From Delphinus delphis (taxonomy: Eukaryota > Chordata > Mammalia > Artiodactyla > Delphinidae): a DNA stretch of 64,000 bases. Positions 27,101-41,300 of the stretch are shown here, in pieces. The stretch lies in assembly GCF_949987515.2 (NCBI RefSeq), contig NC_082688.1:80418731-80482730 (forward strand). The letters are read 5' to 3'. Below the pieces are notes generated by a model. That model saw only the letters and a list, made by a program, of their open reading frames with translations. It did not search any database and had not been told where the DNA came from. A program made the translations under genes and the position numbers. How positions within the stretch are numbered: the stretch's first letter is position 1; every line of letters begins with the position of its first letter.

Positions 27101-29262
27101 GCCAGTTTGCTCTATGAAGATATATATACCTTAAGGATTTAACTATAGATACATTAACCACCATTTAGAACATGATGATATTTGGGCCACCAAATTTGTC
27201 CTTTTTAGAGCTGAGCTCTGGTTTGTAAATAATTTGTGACAAGCAGGATTTTATGTATTTTTATGTAATTATATTCATGGATTTGCAGATATTATGCATT
27301 CTCTCTAACTTTAAGGTACAGGGAATAGGTTTCTCTAGGCAGTGATGTCCCCAAATTTGGCAGCTTATCAGAATCTTGTGGAGCAGTTGTTAAAAATAAA
27401 GAATACTGGAGATTTTGGTTTGATTGGATTAGGTAGGGCCTAGGCTATATAGCCTTCATTTTACATCTTAGAACTGCCTTTCTGGAGGCTGAGAACTTCT
27501 CCCATTAAAAAAAAAAGGGTGAGGGGGCTTCCCTGGTGGCGCAGTGGTTAAGAATCTGCCTGCCAATCCAGGGGACATGGTCCCTGGTCCAGAAGGTCCC
27601 ACATGCCGCGGAGCAACTAAGCCCGTGCGCCACAACTACTGAGCCTGTGCTCTAGAGCCTGTGAGCCACAACTGCTGAGCCCGTGTGCTACAACTACTGA
27701 AGCCCGCGTGCCTAGAGCCCGGGCTTTGCAATGAGAAGCCCACACACTGCAATGAAGACCTGATGCGGCCAAAAATAAATAAATTTATTTAAAAACCCAA
27801 TAATTTATTGAGATAAAATTTCACATACATAAAATTAACCATTTAAAGTGAACACAATTCGGTGACATTTAGTACATTCCCAGCGTCGTACATCTAACAC
27901 CTCTATTTGTAAGGCATTTCCATCACTCCAATGTAAAACATCTTACCCATGAAGTGATACTTCTCCATTCCCATTTCTCCCTAGTCTCTGACAACCACCA
28001 GTCAGGTTTATGTCTCTATTTATCCATTCTGGGTATTTCATATAAATGGAATCATACAATATGTGACCTTTTTTGTGTGGCTTTCACTTAGCATAATGTT
28101 TTGGAGGTTCATCCATGTTGTAGCATGTATTAGTACTTCATTCCTCTTCATGGCTGAATAATATTGCATTGGTTGGATATATCACAGTTTATCCATTTCT
28201 CTATTGATGGGCATTTGGTCTGTGTCCACCTTTTTTTTTTTAATATCTTTATTGGAGTATAATTGCTTTAAAATGGTGTGTTAGTTTCTGCTTTATAACA
28301 AAGCGAATCAGCTATACATATATCCCCATATCTCCTCCCTCTTGCGTCTCCCTCCCATCCTCTTTATCCCACCCCTCTAGGTGGTCACAAAGCACCGAGC
28401 TGATCTCCCTGTGCTATGCAGCTGCTTCCCACTAGCTATCTATTTTACATTTGGTGGTGTATATATGTCCATGCCACTCTCTCACTTCATCCCAGCTTAC
28501 CTGTCCCCCTCCCTGTGTCCTCAAGTCCATTCTCTACGTCTGCGTCTTTATACCTGTCCTGCTACTAGGTTCTTCAGAACCATTTTTTTTGTGTCCACCT
28601 TTTGTATATATAAATAGTGCTGCTATAACCATGTGTATACATGTACTTGTTTAAGTACTTTTTTCACTTCTTTTGGTTGTATACCTAGGAATGGAATTGC
28701 AGGGGTCAAATTGTGATCCTGTGTTTTGCTCTTTGAGGAACTGCCAAACTGTTCTATAGCAGATGAACCCCCTCACCAACCACCAGCAATTTATGAGGGT
28801 TCCAGTTTCTCTACATCCATCCTTATTTTGCATTTAAAAATTTTAATTATAGCTATCCTAAGGGGATATGATGTGATAACTCACTGTCATTTTGATTTGT
28901 ATTTCCCTAACGACTAATGATATTGAGCATTCTTTCATGTGCTTATTGTCCGTTTATGTATCTTCTTTTGAGAAATGTCTGTTCAAGTCCTTTGTTCATT
29001 TTTTAATTGGCTAGTTTGTCTTTTTGTCATTGAGTCATAGAAGTTCCTTATATATTATGGACATTAAATTCTTATTAGATGTATGACTTGCAGATACTTC
29101 TGTATTTATAGGTTGTTTTTTTCACTTTCTTTGGTAATGTCCTTTGCACAAAATTTTTTCATTTTAATGAGGTCTAGTTTATCTGTTTTTGTTTGCTTGT
29201 TTGTTGCTCATGCTTTTTGTGTCATACCTAAAATATCCATTGCCAAATCCAAGGTCATGAAA

Positions 29263-29300
<38 letters not shown>

Positions 29301-32300
29301 AAGAGTTGATGATTTTAGCTCTTAGATCTTTGTTCCATCTTGAGTTAATTTTGTATATGGTATGAGGTAGGAGTTCAGTTTCCTTCTTTTGTTTTTGGAA
29401 ATCCAGTCCCAGCATCATTTGCTGAAGAGACTGTTCTTTCCCCATTGAATGGACTTAACCATCTTGTCAAAAATCAGTTGGCAACGTATGGGTCCGTTTA
29501 TGGACTCTCAGTTCTATTGCCCTGGTCTATCATTATGCCAGTCCTAAACTGTCTTCTTGTCTGTAGCTTTATAGTAAGTTTTGAAATCAGGAAGTGTGAG
29601 TCCTTCGACTTTATTATTCTTCTCCAAGATTGTTTTGGCTATTGTGGGTCCCTTAAATTTCCGTATAAGTTTTAGGAACAGTGTGTCAGTTTCTACAGAA
29701 AGGGAAGCTAGGATTTTGATTGGGATTGCATTGAGTCTGTAGCTCAAACTGGGGAATATTGCCAACGTCAAGTCTTCCTACCCATGAATGCAGGCTGTTT
29801 TTCTATTTATTTAGGTCTTTAATTTCTTTGAGCAATGTTTTGTAGCTTTCTGTAGCTTTTTGTAGTCTTCTTTAATTTCTTTGAGCAATGTTTTGTGGCT
29901 TTCTGTGTACAGGACTTTCACCTCCCTGGTTAGATTTATTCCTAGATATTTTATTCTTTTAGAGGGCATTGTAAATGGAATTGTTTGCTTAATTTGTTTT
30001 TTTTTTTGTTGTTGTTGTTAATATTTATTTATTTATTTATTTGTGCTGGGTCTTAGTTGCAGCAGGTGGGCTCCTTAGTTGTGGCATGGGAACTCTTAGT
30101 TGTGGCACGCATGTCGGATCTAGTTCCCTCACCAGGGATTGAATCCCCCAGCCCCCTGCATTGGGAGCACAGAGTCTTAACCACTGTACCACCAGGGAAG
30201 TCCTGCTTAATTTTTTTTTTAGGTTATTCATCACTGGTGTATAAAAATGAATTTTTTTTTGCCATGCTACACAGCTTGCAGGATCTTAGTTCCCTGACCA
30301 GGGATCAAACCCGGGCCCTTGGCAGTGAAAGTGCAGAGTCCTAACCACTGGACCGCCAGGGAATCCCAAAATAAAACTGATTTTTGAGTGTTGATCTTGT
30401 ATCCTACAACTTTGCTGAATTGATTAGGTCTAGTAGCTTTCTTGTGAATTCTTTGGAATTTTCTTTGACATTTGCAATGGAAATAGATTTACTTCCTTTT
30501 CAATCTGTACACTTTAAAATTTTCTTTTTCTTCTCTAATTGCTCTGGCTATAACTTCCAGGACAGTGTTAAATAGCAGTGGTGAAAGTGGGTGCCCTTGT
30601 CTTATTTCTGATCTTAGGAGGAGAGTTTTCACCATTAATTAAGTATGCTGTTTATTAGCTGTGGGTTTTTTGTTTTTGTTTTTTTAAATAAATTCCCTTT
30701 ACAATTTTAAGATAGCTAGAAGGTAACTATAGTTTTCTGAGTGTTTTTATTATGAGAAAGTGTTGGGTCTTGTCAAGTGCTTTGTCTGCATCAGTTGAGA
30801 TGCCCATCTTTTAATATGTCATTTCTAAGTACAGATCTATTTTTGTCATTTCACTACTAAGAAATTTTACTTACACACATATTAAACTCTGAACAAAGTA
30901 ACATACTCCTCTCGACTAATTTTTGTGCTCTATTTTTCATTCAAGCTGTGTTCTTCACTCCTGTGGTAGGTAGAATAATGGTCCCTCAGAGATGTCTACA
31001 TTCTAATCCCTGGAACCTGTGTTATGTTAGATTACATGTTAAGAGGAATTAAGGTTGCTTATCAGATGACCTTAAACTAAGATTATTCTGGATTATCTAG
31101 GTGGGCCCAGTGTAATCACAAGGGTCCTTTAAAGTGGAAGAGGTAGGGTAGGCAGAAAATGAGAGTGAGGAGATGTGACTTTGGAAGAAAGGCTCAAAAA
31201 TGCAACATTGCTTGCTTTGAGGATTAGAGGAAGGGGGCCAAGAACAAAGGAGTGTGGGTGGCCTTTAGAAGACAGAAAGGGCAAGGAAAGGGATTCTTTC
31301 TTAGAGCCTCCAGGAAGGAATGCATTGCTGCCCACACATTGACTTTAGCTCCGTGGAGAGCAGTGTCAGACTTAGACCTACAAAACTGTAAAATAATAAA
31401 TTTGTGTTGTTTTAAGCCACTAAGTTTGTGGTATTGGTGTAATAATACAAAATAAATGTAACTGCCTGAACATATTTTATTTATGATGCTGGTTTCTTCA
31501 GGCAATCTCATGTCTGGATTTCCCTTAGGTTATTAAAATTGTAATCATTATTGAAAGCCCATCTCAAAGCTTCCTCAACGATTAAGCTTTTTGTTTTTCT
31601 TCCACACCATCTCCCAGGTGTCCTCTCCAAATATACCTAGTTTCTCTCTCCTTGTTTCTGCAGTGCTTTTTTACCTTCCTCATGTTATCTAACAATACAG
31701 AGTTTTGGAATATAGTATTCGGTATTGGCTTTATTAAAATTTTATTATCCTTTAAAAAATGTTCTGTTATCTTGGTGTGTGTAAATTTGGGTTTGTATGT
31801 AAGTTTTTTTCACTTTATATGGTTACACCTCTAATTTTTTAAACATTTGAATCTTTTGTTTCATTTTAGACTGAGAGATAGGCAACTGTATCGTTCTCAG
31901 TCTTGTCTTTTCTGTTAACAATCTGTATTGCATATGGTAGACAATCCATATATGTTTGACTTTAAATGTGCTTGTAATTTAGGTCCTATAATTTACATTT
32001 ATGAACCAGAATATTATAGTGGTGAATTCTTTCTATCCATATACTGAGGGAGTTATATATATAATTAAGTTGTTGTGAGGCATGTGTCAGTTTATATAAA
32101 CCATATTTATTGAAACCAGTGATTAATATTAAAGGTGATTATAGTGCTTCCCTGGTGGCGCAATGGTTGAGAGTCCGCCTGCCAATGCAGGGGACACGGG
32201 TTCGTGCCCCGGTCCGGGAAGATCCCACATGCCGTGGAGTGGCGGGGCCCGTGAGCCATGGCCGCTGAGCCTGCGCGTCCGGAGCCTGTGCTCCGCAACG

Positions 32301-35300
32301 GGAGAGGCCACAACAGTGAGAGGCCCGTGTACCACAAAAAAAAAAAAAAAGTGATTATAGCTTCTCTCCAGGCATATTTTAAGCAAGGTCAGATTTTTTT
32401 TTTGTTTCTTTTAATGTTAGATGTGTAAAAATAGAGAGATTTAGTTGCTTCTCAAGACTCTTGAATCATTGATTTATCATGTTTGTTTCTATTTTTAAAT
32501 GATTTGTTTTAGAAGGATGGTGTTACAGATAATAGTGTTTCTTTTTTTACCTAAGAAATGTATTTTGGAGATTGGTCAAAATGAATATTTATAATATAAA
32601 AAATGTTTAATTCTTCTTTATCATTGATTCCAAACAAGAAGAAAAAGCAGGATTGTTTACTCCCCTAATGGTAAGAAAACAAGTCTTCTAGGAGTAAAAG
32701 AAATTTCAGCGGAATTGATATTTTTTCAATAACATACTTTTGAGTATTTACTGAATGTGATATTTGTGTCTCGTAGAATGGAGATGTATGCATTTCAATT
32801 CTTCATCCACCTGTAGATGACCCACAGAGTGGAGAACTGCCGTCTGAAAGGTGGAATCCTACTCAAAATGTCAGGTGAGGAATTACATAAGGAATAATCT
32901 GGTTTTTAGGTGGCTCTTAAGATTGGATATTATCTTTTAACAGGTACAAACAAATCCTTTCTATATTTGGTTGTTTTGTCTTCTACTGGAGCTTTAAATA
33001 GCATGTATGCCTCATTTTGAAGAGTTGTAATTCTGGAGTAATAATGCATATGTTACTCATTTCTCTGTGTTCACTTTGGAAGAATTTTTCTACTCTGAAT
33101 TCTTCCTCTTACATTAAGTTCCATCCTGCAGCTTTGGATTTCATGAGTTCCATGTTTGGATTGGTTGCTTCCTTATTCTAGGATTCTTATTACTTTTTGC
33201 TGAAAAGTCTTAGTCTTTACACTTTGTTTATCCATTCACCAGTTGATGGACATTTGGGTTGTTTCTGCTTCTTGGCTATTATGAATAATGCTGCTGTGAA
33301 CATTGTGTGACATTGAACATTGTGTGCAAGTTTTTATGTGTACATATGTTTTCATTTCCTTGGACATATACCTGGAAATGGAATTGGGGGTGCATAACTC
33401 AGTGTTTAACTTCTTGAGGAACTGCCGTATTTTCCAACATGGCTGCACTAAATTTTATAGCATTCCCACCAGCAGTGTGTGAATTCTAATTTCTCCACAT
33501 CTTTGTTAACACTTGTTATTTTCCATGTCTTTTATTATAGCCATCCCAGACGGTGGACATGGTATTCTCATTGTAGTTTTGTCATCAGTGTGTTTCTTTT
33601 AAAATAACTGTCAAAATTTTAGAATGGTTTTAGATTTTTAGAAAAATTATGAGGAAAGTACAGATAGTTCCCATATTCCCCACACCTGCAGATTTCTTTG
33701 TTATTAACATCTAACATTCATTTGGTTCATTTGTTACAGTTAGTGAACCTGTATTAGTACATTATTATTGACTAAAGTCCATACTCTTTCACGTTTCCTT
33801 AATTTTTACCTAATGTCATTTTTCTGCTCTGAGATCCCCATGCATGATAGATAGCACATTATATTTAATAGACAGTTCTCCTTAGACAACTGCAACAGTT
33901 TCTTGGACTTTCCTTGGTTTTGATGACCTTAACAATTTTGAGGAATACTGATCAGGTATTTTGTAGAATGCCCCCCAAATGGGATTTTTTTTTTTTGATG
34001 TTTTTCTGCTTATTATACTGGAGTTATGAGTGTTGGGGAGGAAGACATGGAGGTAAAGTACATTTTCATCACGTCATAGCAGGGGTATATACTGTCAGCC
34101 TGACTTACCACTCTTGATGTTAACATTCATCACCTGGCTGAGACTCTTGTTTTTAGGGTTTCCCCTCTGTAAAGTTCCTCCTGTCCCCCTTTCTGTTCTG
34201 TATAAGGGAAGTCCTAGGTGCAGCCCACACTAAGGAGGGGGGAGTTATACTCCCACAAGGCTGAGATATCTGTATAAGTTACTTCAATTCCTCTGCACAG
34301 GAGATTAATCTGCTCTCCCCCATTTACTCATTCATTCATTTTGTTAATCATTTTTAATGATCTGGAAGCTAGTAACTCAATTAGAATCTCCATTTTTGTC
34401 AAAAGCAAAGAACTTGAAGCTTCCTGATGCACACAAGGATTTCTTACCTGTCTCTTATCAAGTTATGTGTTTGCTTCCCACCTTCTGGGAAGAGTAGACC
34501 AAAAAGTCTATTCAAGACATATCAAATACTATTGATTATGCTGGTTACTCATTTCTTTAGGTACTTTGTTCCATCCAGTATACTTAGAAAGGATTGGGAA
34601 AAAAGATACATTTTAGATTTCAACACATCTTGCCAGTATATTTTTTTAATGAGAAAAAACTGACTTCCCTTTTTAATTTAAATAAGTGTGTTGATACATC
34701 TCACCTTGACAAACATCATGCCTCTGAATAATTCTCAGATCAGGCGTTGAGACTTGCCATAAGTTTATTATGTCTATTAAAATAAGGAATCATTGCATAT
34801 TCCATATACTTTCTGCTTTACTTTAGTGGGACTCTCCCTCGGCAATGATGCATTCGGGCCTCTCACTGTTGTGGCCTCGCCCGTTGTGGAGCACAGGCTC
34901 CGGACTCGCAGGCTCAGTGGCCATGGCTCACGGGCCCAGCCGCTCCACGGCATGTGGGATCTTCCCGGACCGGGGCACGAACCCGTCTCTCAACCACTGC
35001 GCCACCAGGGAAGCCCTGATGCATTTCTTAACATCAGAGATGGAATTAATTTGTTTTAGTGAAAATATAATTCCAGCAGCCCCAATCTATACACATCTGA
35101 ATTTATTATACTCCACTATATAGCAAAATACTTTTTTTTTTAACATCACTCTATGCTTTTAACAAAATTATTTATGAGAAGGGAAAAGCAGTCGGCTCTA
35201 TTTGTAAATTTCTCTTCGTTTTGTACATCTTATGTTTCATCACTAGGCAATGCACCATAGAAATATTTGGGATGTGTGGGAGGTATGCATTTCTTGTAAA

Positions 35301-38300
35301 GGGCAGTTGTGAAAAGGGAAGCTGGAAAGGAGAACTGATAGGATATTTCGTATGTCTTCAGGGGCATGTATATATTAGTTTTAAGACCATTGTTTTACAC
35401 GGGATCTTTTATGATCATTAGTAAAATTAGTATATTTCTACTTCATCCCCTCATATCCGTATATCACACAGTTGTTAGCTGATTATTTAGACCTTTAATT
35501 TATACGTACTTATTACTTGATTTTTCAGCATCAGATGGTATACTGACACTTAGATATAAAAGAAAAGGAAACCTTCTACCTCCCCCTTCTAACTTTTAAA
35601 TATTATTGTTTCTTTATTGTCAGGGTTATAAAATTTATAATCTGTAGCTTAATCCCAGTTTTAAAAATTCTTATTCCTGTTGTTAAATGAATTCATTGTT
35701 TGTTCCTCATTATTTTACTTCCTTTGGTCTATTAACTGGCTGAAATTGTCCATCAGTAATTTCTCAAGGGATTGCTCCTAGGAGCTATATTACATTCCGA
35801 GTTGTTACGTGTTCAAAGTACTATGTGCTTGTGTATATGGGAGTATACGTGTGTGTTTGCCATTATACTTCAAATGACAGATTTTAACTAGATATAAGAT
35901 TTCAGGATCATGCTTTCTTTCCTTGAGGATATTATGGGCATTATTACTCTGTTGCCTTGGAGACGTTTGGCTACCCTATTTCTCATCTCTTTCACACTAT
36001 ATAATTGTTTAAGAGGCTGGCATGCTTTCGAAAGAAACACATTATTTTATCAGTAAAATTAAACTGACAATGTAGAGAAAAGGTTTTAAATATCTTGGAA
36101 GATTTGTTGAAAAATTGGACCAAAAATGCAGAGTTGTCTTTTTTTTTTTTTTTTTGCGGTACGCGGGCCTCTCACTGTTGTGGCCTCCCCCGCTGCGGAG
36201 CACAGGCCCCGGACGTGCAGGCTCAGTGGCCATGGCTCACGGGCCCAGCCGCTCCGCGGCATGTGGGATCTTCCCGGACCGGGGCACAAACCCGTGTCCC
36301 CTGCATCGGCAGGCGGACTTTCAACCACTGCGCCACAAGGGAAGCCCCAGGGTTGTCCTTTAAGTATGATTTTGGTGCTTGTTTTTCAGGACTAGTAGTA
36401 ACCCTAGAATAGAAGAAGTAGTAGCTCTAAGGTGTTAGTGATTCTTGCTTTTGGAGGTTGAATGTTGAATCAAATGCTTCACATACCACCACCACACCCA
36501 CCCTTTGAGAAAACAAGCCTCTTTTTTTTTTTTTTGGTGCGGCTTAAACAACAGAAATTTATTTTTTCACAGTTCTGGACTCTATAAGGTACCGGCAAGG
36601 TTGGTTTCTTCTGAGGCTTCTCTCCTCATCTTGTCTTCTCTCTTTGTCTTCACATGGTCTTCCCTCTGTTCATGTCTGTGTCCTAATTGCCTCTTCTTAT
36701 AAGGACATTAGTTATACTGGATTAAGACCTGTTCTAAGGACCTCATTTTAACTTAATTACCTCTTGAAAGACTCTGTCTCCAAATATAGTCTGAGGTACT
36801 GGGGGTTAAAACTTCAGTATAGAATTTGAAGCCTCCCTGTTCTTTAGATGCAAAGCCCCAAACATTGCATTCTCGTGCTGCTTGGATGGACAATCTATTA
36901 CCATTACCCACAGGAATTCAAAATTTTTGCCTTTACTTCTATGTAAATACACACAGACTGTATTTGCCTTGTCTCAGCCTAAAATATTATAAACATTTTT
37001 TCTTTTTAAGAAAGGTCTGTTTGGGGAATTCCCTGGTGGTCCAGTGGTTAGGATTTAGTGCTTTCACTGCTGTGGCCCAGGTTCAATCCCTGGTCAGAGA
37101 ACTAAGATCCCACAAACCATGTGGCATGGCCAAAAAAAAAAAGAAAGGCCTGTTTCTCATTTAATCCATTCCTTTCGGGGCAGGGAACTCCTTTCATATT
37201 AATCTGCCCTTTAAAACTACCTTAGCCACTTTGGGCACCAGCATCATTTTTTTTTCTCTCTGGGTCCTCAGGTCACCTGAGCCCCAATTTAGAAGCACCT
37301 GGACTTCACATGAGGGATTGCCTTCCCTGCATTTATGCTTTTTTTATTTAGAGGCTTCACAACCAGAACTTAGTTATCTTCAGATTGCCCCTTTGATCTT
37401 CATCCATGGCTCTAAAAGGTATTTGCATAGGAAATCGTTACCTTCTTGGACCTTTTTGTTTCTTTCTTAGTTCCATATAATCATTGGATGGTTCTTCAAT
37501 GTGTTGCTTGGGGTGGGAGAGTGAATGGAGAGTTTTGGTGTTTGTGGATTTCTAGGGGGGGACATAGAGTGTTTTGCATGCCTTGTGGAACGTCATCTGG
37601 AACACCTGGTGATGTCCAGAACTCTGAAAAGTCAGGAAGGTACTACCTAATGTGGGACACTTTTCCCTTTCCCATTTGTTTCTGTGTTATTTGTTTTGAG
37701 ACAAGGGAGCTCCTTAAGGTAGTAAACTGTACATATTTCTCACAGGTTATTTACGGCACTGAAATATCAAGAGGCAAGATATGAGATGCCAGGGATTTTC
37801 CTTTATATCCCTTTGCTACTAAATTATGCAGAGTAAGCACTGTCTGACTAAGGGTTCTAAGCTCCATATCCAGTTTATGGCTGTAGCCAAGACAGCAGTG
37901 GAGGTGGCAGAAGGTTCAATTCAGCCTGTTGTAGGGTCTTGACTGCTGAATGGCACTGTTAATCTGAAAGTGGTTCCATGTTCACATGTGTTTGGACTCC
38001 TCCATGACCACCTGCACTAGTCTTTCATTTAACACCTCAGTGAACATATTCAGAAAATAAAGTTGTACAGGCTTTTGTAACCTGAAGAAGAGTAAGGAAT
38101 TCCTGTTACCTTTGAGAGCCGAAGTCGATTTATATAACAAGATCTAGTGAGTAGTGAGAGTTGGCTAAAGGGGAAACCAAGAAAAATGTACTATGCTACA
38201 ACTGTAGGGATCCAGAGTGGCAGCCAGCTAGCTTCCACTAAAAGCTCAGGAAGCCAGCATACTTTCTGGAAGAAGAGATCCACAGTCCTATCCTCAGATG

Positions 38301-41300
38301 TCCAGGATTAAGTTTAGGGGGTGAGAGTTCCTTATGGAATTGGGAAGTTTTGAGGAGTAGGCATTAGTCAGCAAAGAAAGAAGTTGGGAGGATAGGGCCC
38401 CCCGATGCTGCTACATGTATGTGATTAGGAGTCCACAACACCATGCCTCTTCTTGGTGAAAGAAAGAAAATGTGCCTTAATCCATGTTCTGTCCAGAACC
38501 AAGTGGGAGCTTCCAGGGGGTGGGTGAGGTGGGTGGGTAGGGGGTCTCTCAGACCTTGCAGTAGAATTCACAAGTGCTTTCTCTGAGGCACCAGCCCCAG
38601 AACTACCTGCCATACCTGCTGCAGGCTCTTGGATAGGAAAGTGGTCTTTGGTAGGGATTTGCTTTCCTTTGAAGGATAGATAACAGTGTTTTCTTTGCCA
38701 CTGTGAAGATGTATCATGGGACCAGATTTATGGATCCACTCCAGAGGCCACACCTTCATGTAGAAGCGTCTCTCAGGAGTAGGATAGGGTGTTGTTTTCC
38801 TATCTAGTATTCTCTATAACCCACTGAAAGGGCAGGGAGCTAGAGACTGCTGCAATGATTGGGTGGCAAAGTAGACAAGGTCATAGGAAATGGCTATGGC
38901 TGTGCTGTTCCTAGGGCTCCTGTAAACCCCATTCTGGGCCAGGACTATTTTATTTATTTGCTCCCTTGATGTTTGCATATTGGGTCCCACTGCACTCAGA
39001 TTGCTAGTTTCATTCTGTGAAAATGATATGTATTTTGTGTATTTAAAATTTTTCCTTTTTAAACTAAAATGTGATTTGGTCATTTTGTGTATTTTAATCT
39101 GAGACCCTTATTCCTACCATGTGTTCTCAGGGGTATGTCAGTCAACGGTAGCTCCAGGGACTGCACAGCAGGAACTGTTGTATTTGTTAGTTGCTTTATT
39201 ATTTTTTTAAAAATATTTATTTATTTGGCTGCTCTGGGTCTTGGTTGTGGCACATGGGATCTTCGTTGTGGCATGCAGGATCTTTGGTTGTGGCATGCGA
39301 ACTCTTAGTTACAGCATGTGGGATCTAGTTCCCTGACCAGGGAGCGAACCCAGGCCCCCTGCATTGGGAGCTGGTAGTCTTAGCCACTGGACCACCAGGA
39401 AGTCCCTGTTAGGTGCTTTAGCAGCATAAAGAAAAACTGTTTGTAGCGTGTGGACTCATTAAGCTACCACGTTTTATCTTCCCAGTCATAACAGACTTCT
39501 TTACCATGATGTCCTCTTTAAATTTCTCTCCCATCTTGAAAGCATATAATGAGGATTGAGTTTTAATTGGGTGATCTTCTGGTGTTACTGGTCCATCTTT
39601 TGAAATAGTGTAAATGAGAGCTTAAAAGAGCCCTTCTAGGTCAACTAGAAGGGTCAGGCAGTGAGCTTTGCTTCTCTGTACGTCACTTTTTAACAAATTA
39701 AGGCCTGTAAAATCTAAGAATCTCAATCATTCAAACTCTCTTTCAGTATTTCTATGTATGTTTTAAGAGTCAAGTAAGTTGAAGTTTTAAAGAATGAACC
39801 CTTTCAACCTCACACGTTGCCTGGGAGGGTCTGTGTATGCACTGGATGAAAAGTGCCCATCTTTAATCCTACAGAATTCCAAACTTTCGCTGCTTGGCTT
39901 CTGGGGAGACCCATAAGCCATGTCTTCTTTGTTGAGCTAAGGCCAGTTTCTGCCCTCCCTGCTAAAATTGTACTTGCGGTGACATAGTAGCTAACAGAGA
40001 AAGGGCAGACCCATCTCACTAATTACTGTCTGTATGTTGAAAAGGGACAAATACAGTATTACCCATTGGGTCATAGATGTTTAATTATGATCTCTTATCT
40101 CCCTTAAATACTTCTTTTTTCTTGTGAAAAAAATACAATAAATGAGAAAGGATTTTAAAATACTGAAACTAACAACTGAAACTAACAACTGAAACTAACC
40201 AAATAATAGCAACAACAACAAAAAAAGGTAATTGTTGGAATAGCTTCAGGATTCAATTGTGTTTTGTATGTTCTACATACATTTCATTTTTCCACTCTAT
40301 AAAAATAGGATTAATAATACTACCTTGCAGAGTTGTTTATCATGCTACAGATGTAACACCTGTGTTAAATTATTTTGGTACAAGTGCCAGACAGTTTAAA
40401 CTATGTATGATATTGCTTCCCATCCTTTTCCAGTCACGTTACATAGAAAATATGAAATGATAGTATTCGTAGATCACAATGTAGTAAGCTGAAGATGCTC
40501 CTTTGGCCAGAAGTTATTGTTCCAGAGGCTCAAGTTGTCCCAGGTCCTACCTACCAATCTGCCTGAGGGAATCACATACAGTTTACCTGTAACCCACTCA
40601 CAACATACTGGTTGGGAAATTTTGAATAGTATATTGCATATGAATTGCATCAGGAATCTTCATTAGTGTTGGAGTCCTTTGCCAGCACTTGGTGGTATGT
40701 CTACTGCTGTGGGTAGGTAGGTTTTTATGAAGGTGTGGCATGGTTGTTGTTTGAAGGTGTACTAGAGGAAGGAGATTAACCCCATCTGAATCAGTGGAAT
40801 GGATTCCCTGTACAAAAAATGGCTCTACTCTCCAGACAAAGGGAGGAAGTGAAAACGTGCTGGGTTAATAACTATTATCACAGTCAACTACAGTTAGTGC
40901 CTGAGGCTTCTGAAAGCATCATGTATTTCAGTTTAGGGAGTGAGTACATGGTATTAGAAGTGAGTTTCTTATGATAGAACTAGATGATTCACCATTTTAA
41001 AAAATTGTACTTCCCAATATGGCATTTTAATAATAAACACAAGATATAAGAAAATCAACCTGGTGAAACCACTCCTGGGAAAAATTTCCTAATTCAGTTA
41101 ATATAATTCATCTAGACCTGTGTTGTCCAGTATGATAGCCACTGACTACATGTGGCTATTTAAACTTAATTAAAATTAGTACTAAAAACCTCATTTCTTC
41201 AGTTGCATAATCTACTTTTCAAAGTGCTCAGTGGCCACATGTGGCTAGTGGTTACCATATTGGATAACACACAGATTATACATTTCCATCATCACAGAAA

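Larger units (their letters stand above)
27800..30640 (-). mobile_element. Antisense L1 tract with nested elements
   Basis: Antisense L1 blocks from 'taaaattaaccatttaaagt' to 'gacagtgttaaatagcagtg'. Interrupted by an L1 3' end (28233-28588) and SINEs at 29998 and 30252. It carries a (CA)n at 29271 and a local duplication near 29817-29900. Confidence 0.72.
21123..32776 (+). other. UBE2R2 intron 2
   Basis: 11.65 kb between exons 2 and 3. The first 3.1 kb (21123-24270) and 25570-27520 are largely without recognised repeats and show no coding signal. The rest holds MaLR-type LTR relics, a CHR-1-like SINE, a long antisense L1 tract with a nested L1 3' end, and three further SINEs. Confidence 0.85.

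Noticed and set aside
4625..34380. Possible active L1 or endogenous retrovirus
   Set aside because: The L1 tracts are antisense fragments with many stops, and the LTR pieces are solo relics without internal genes.
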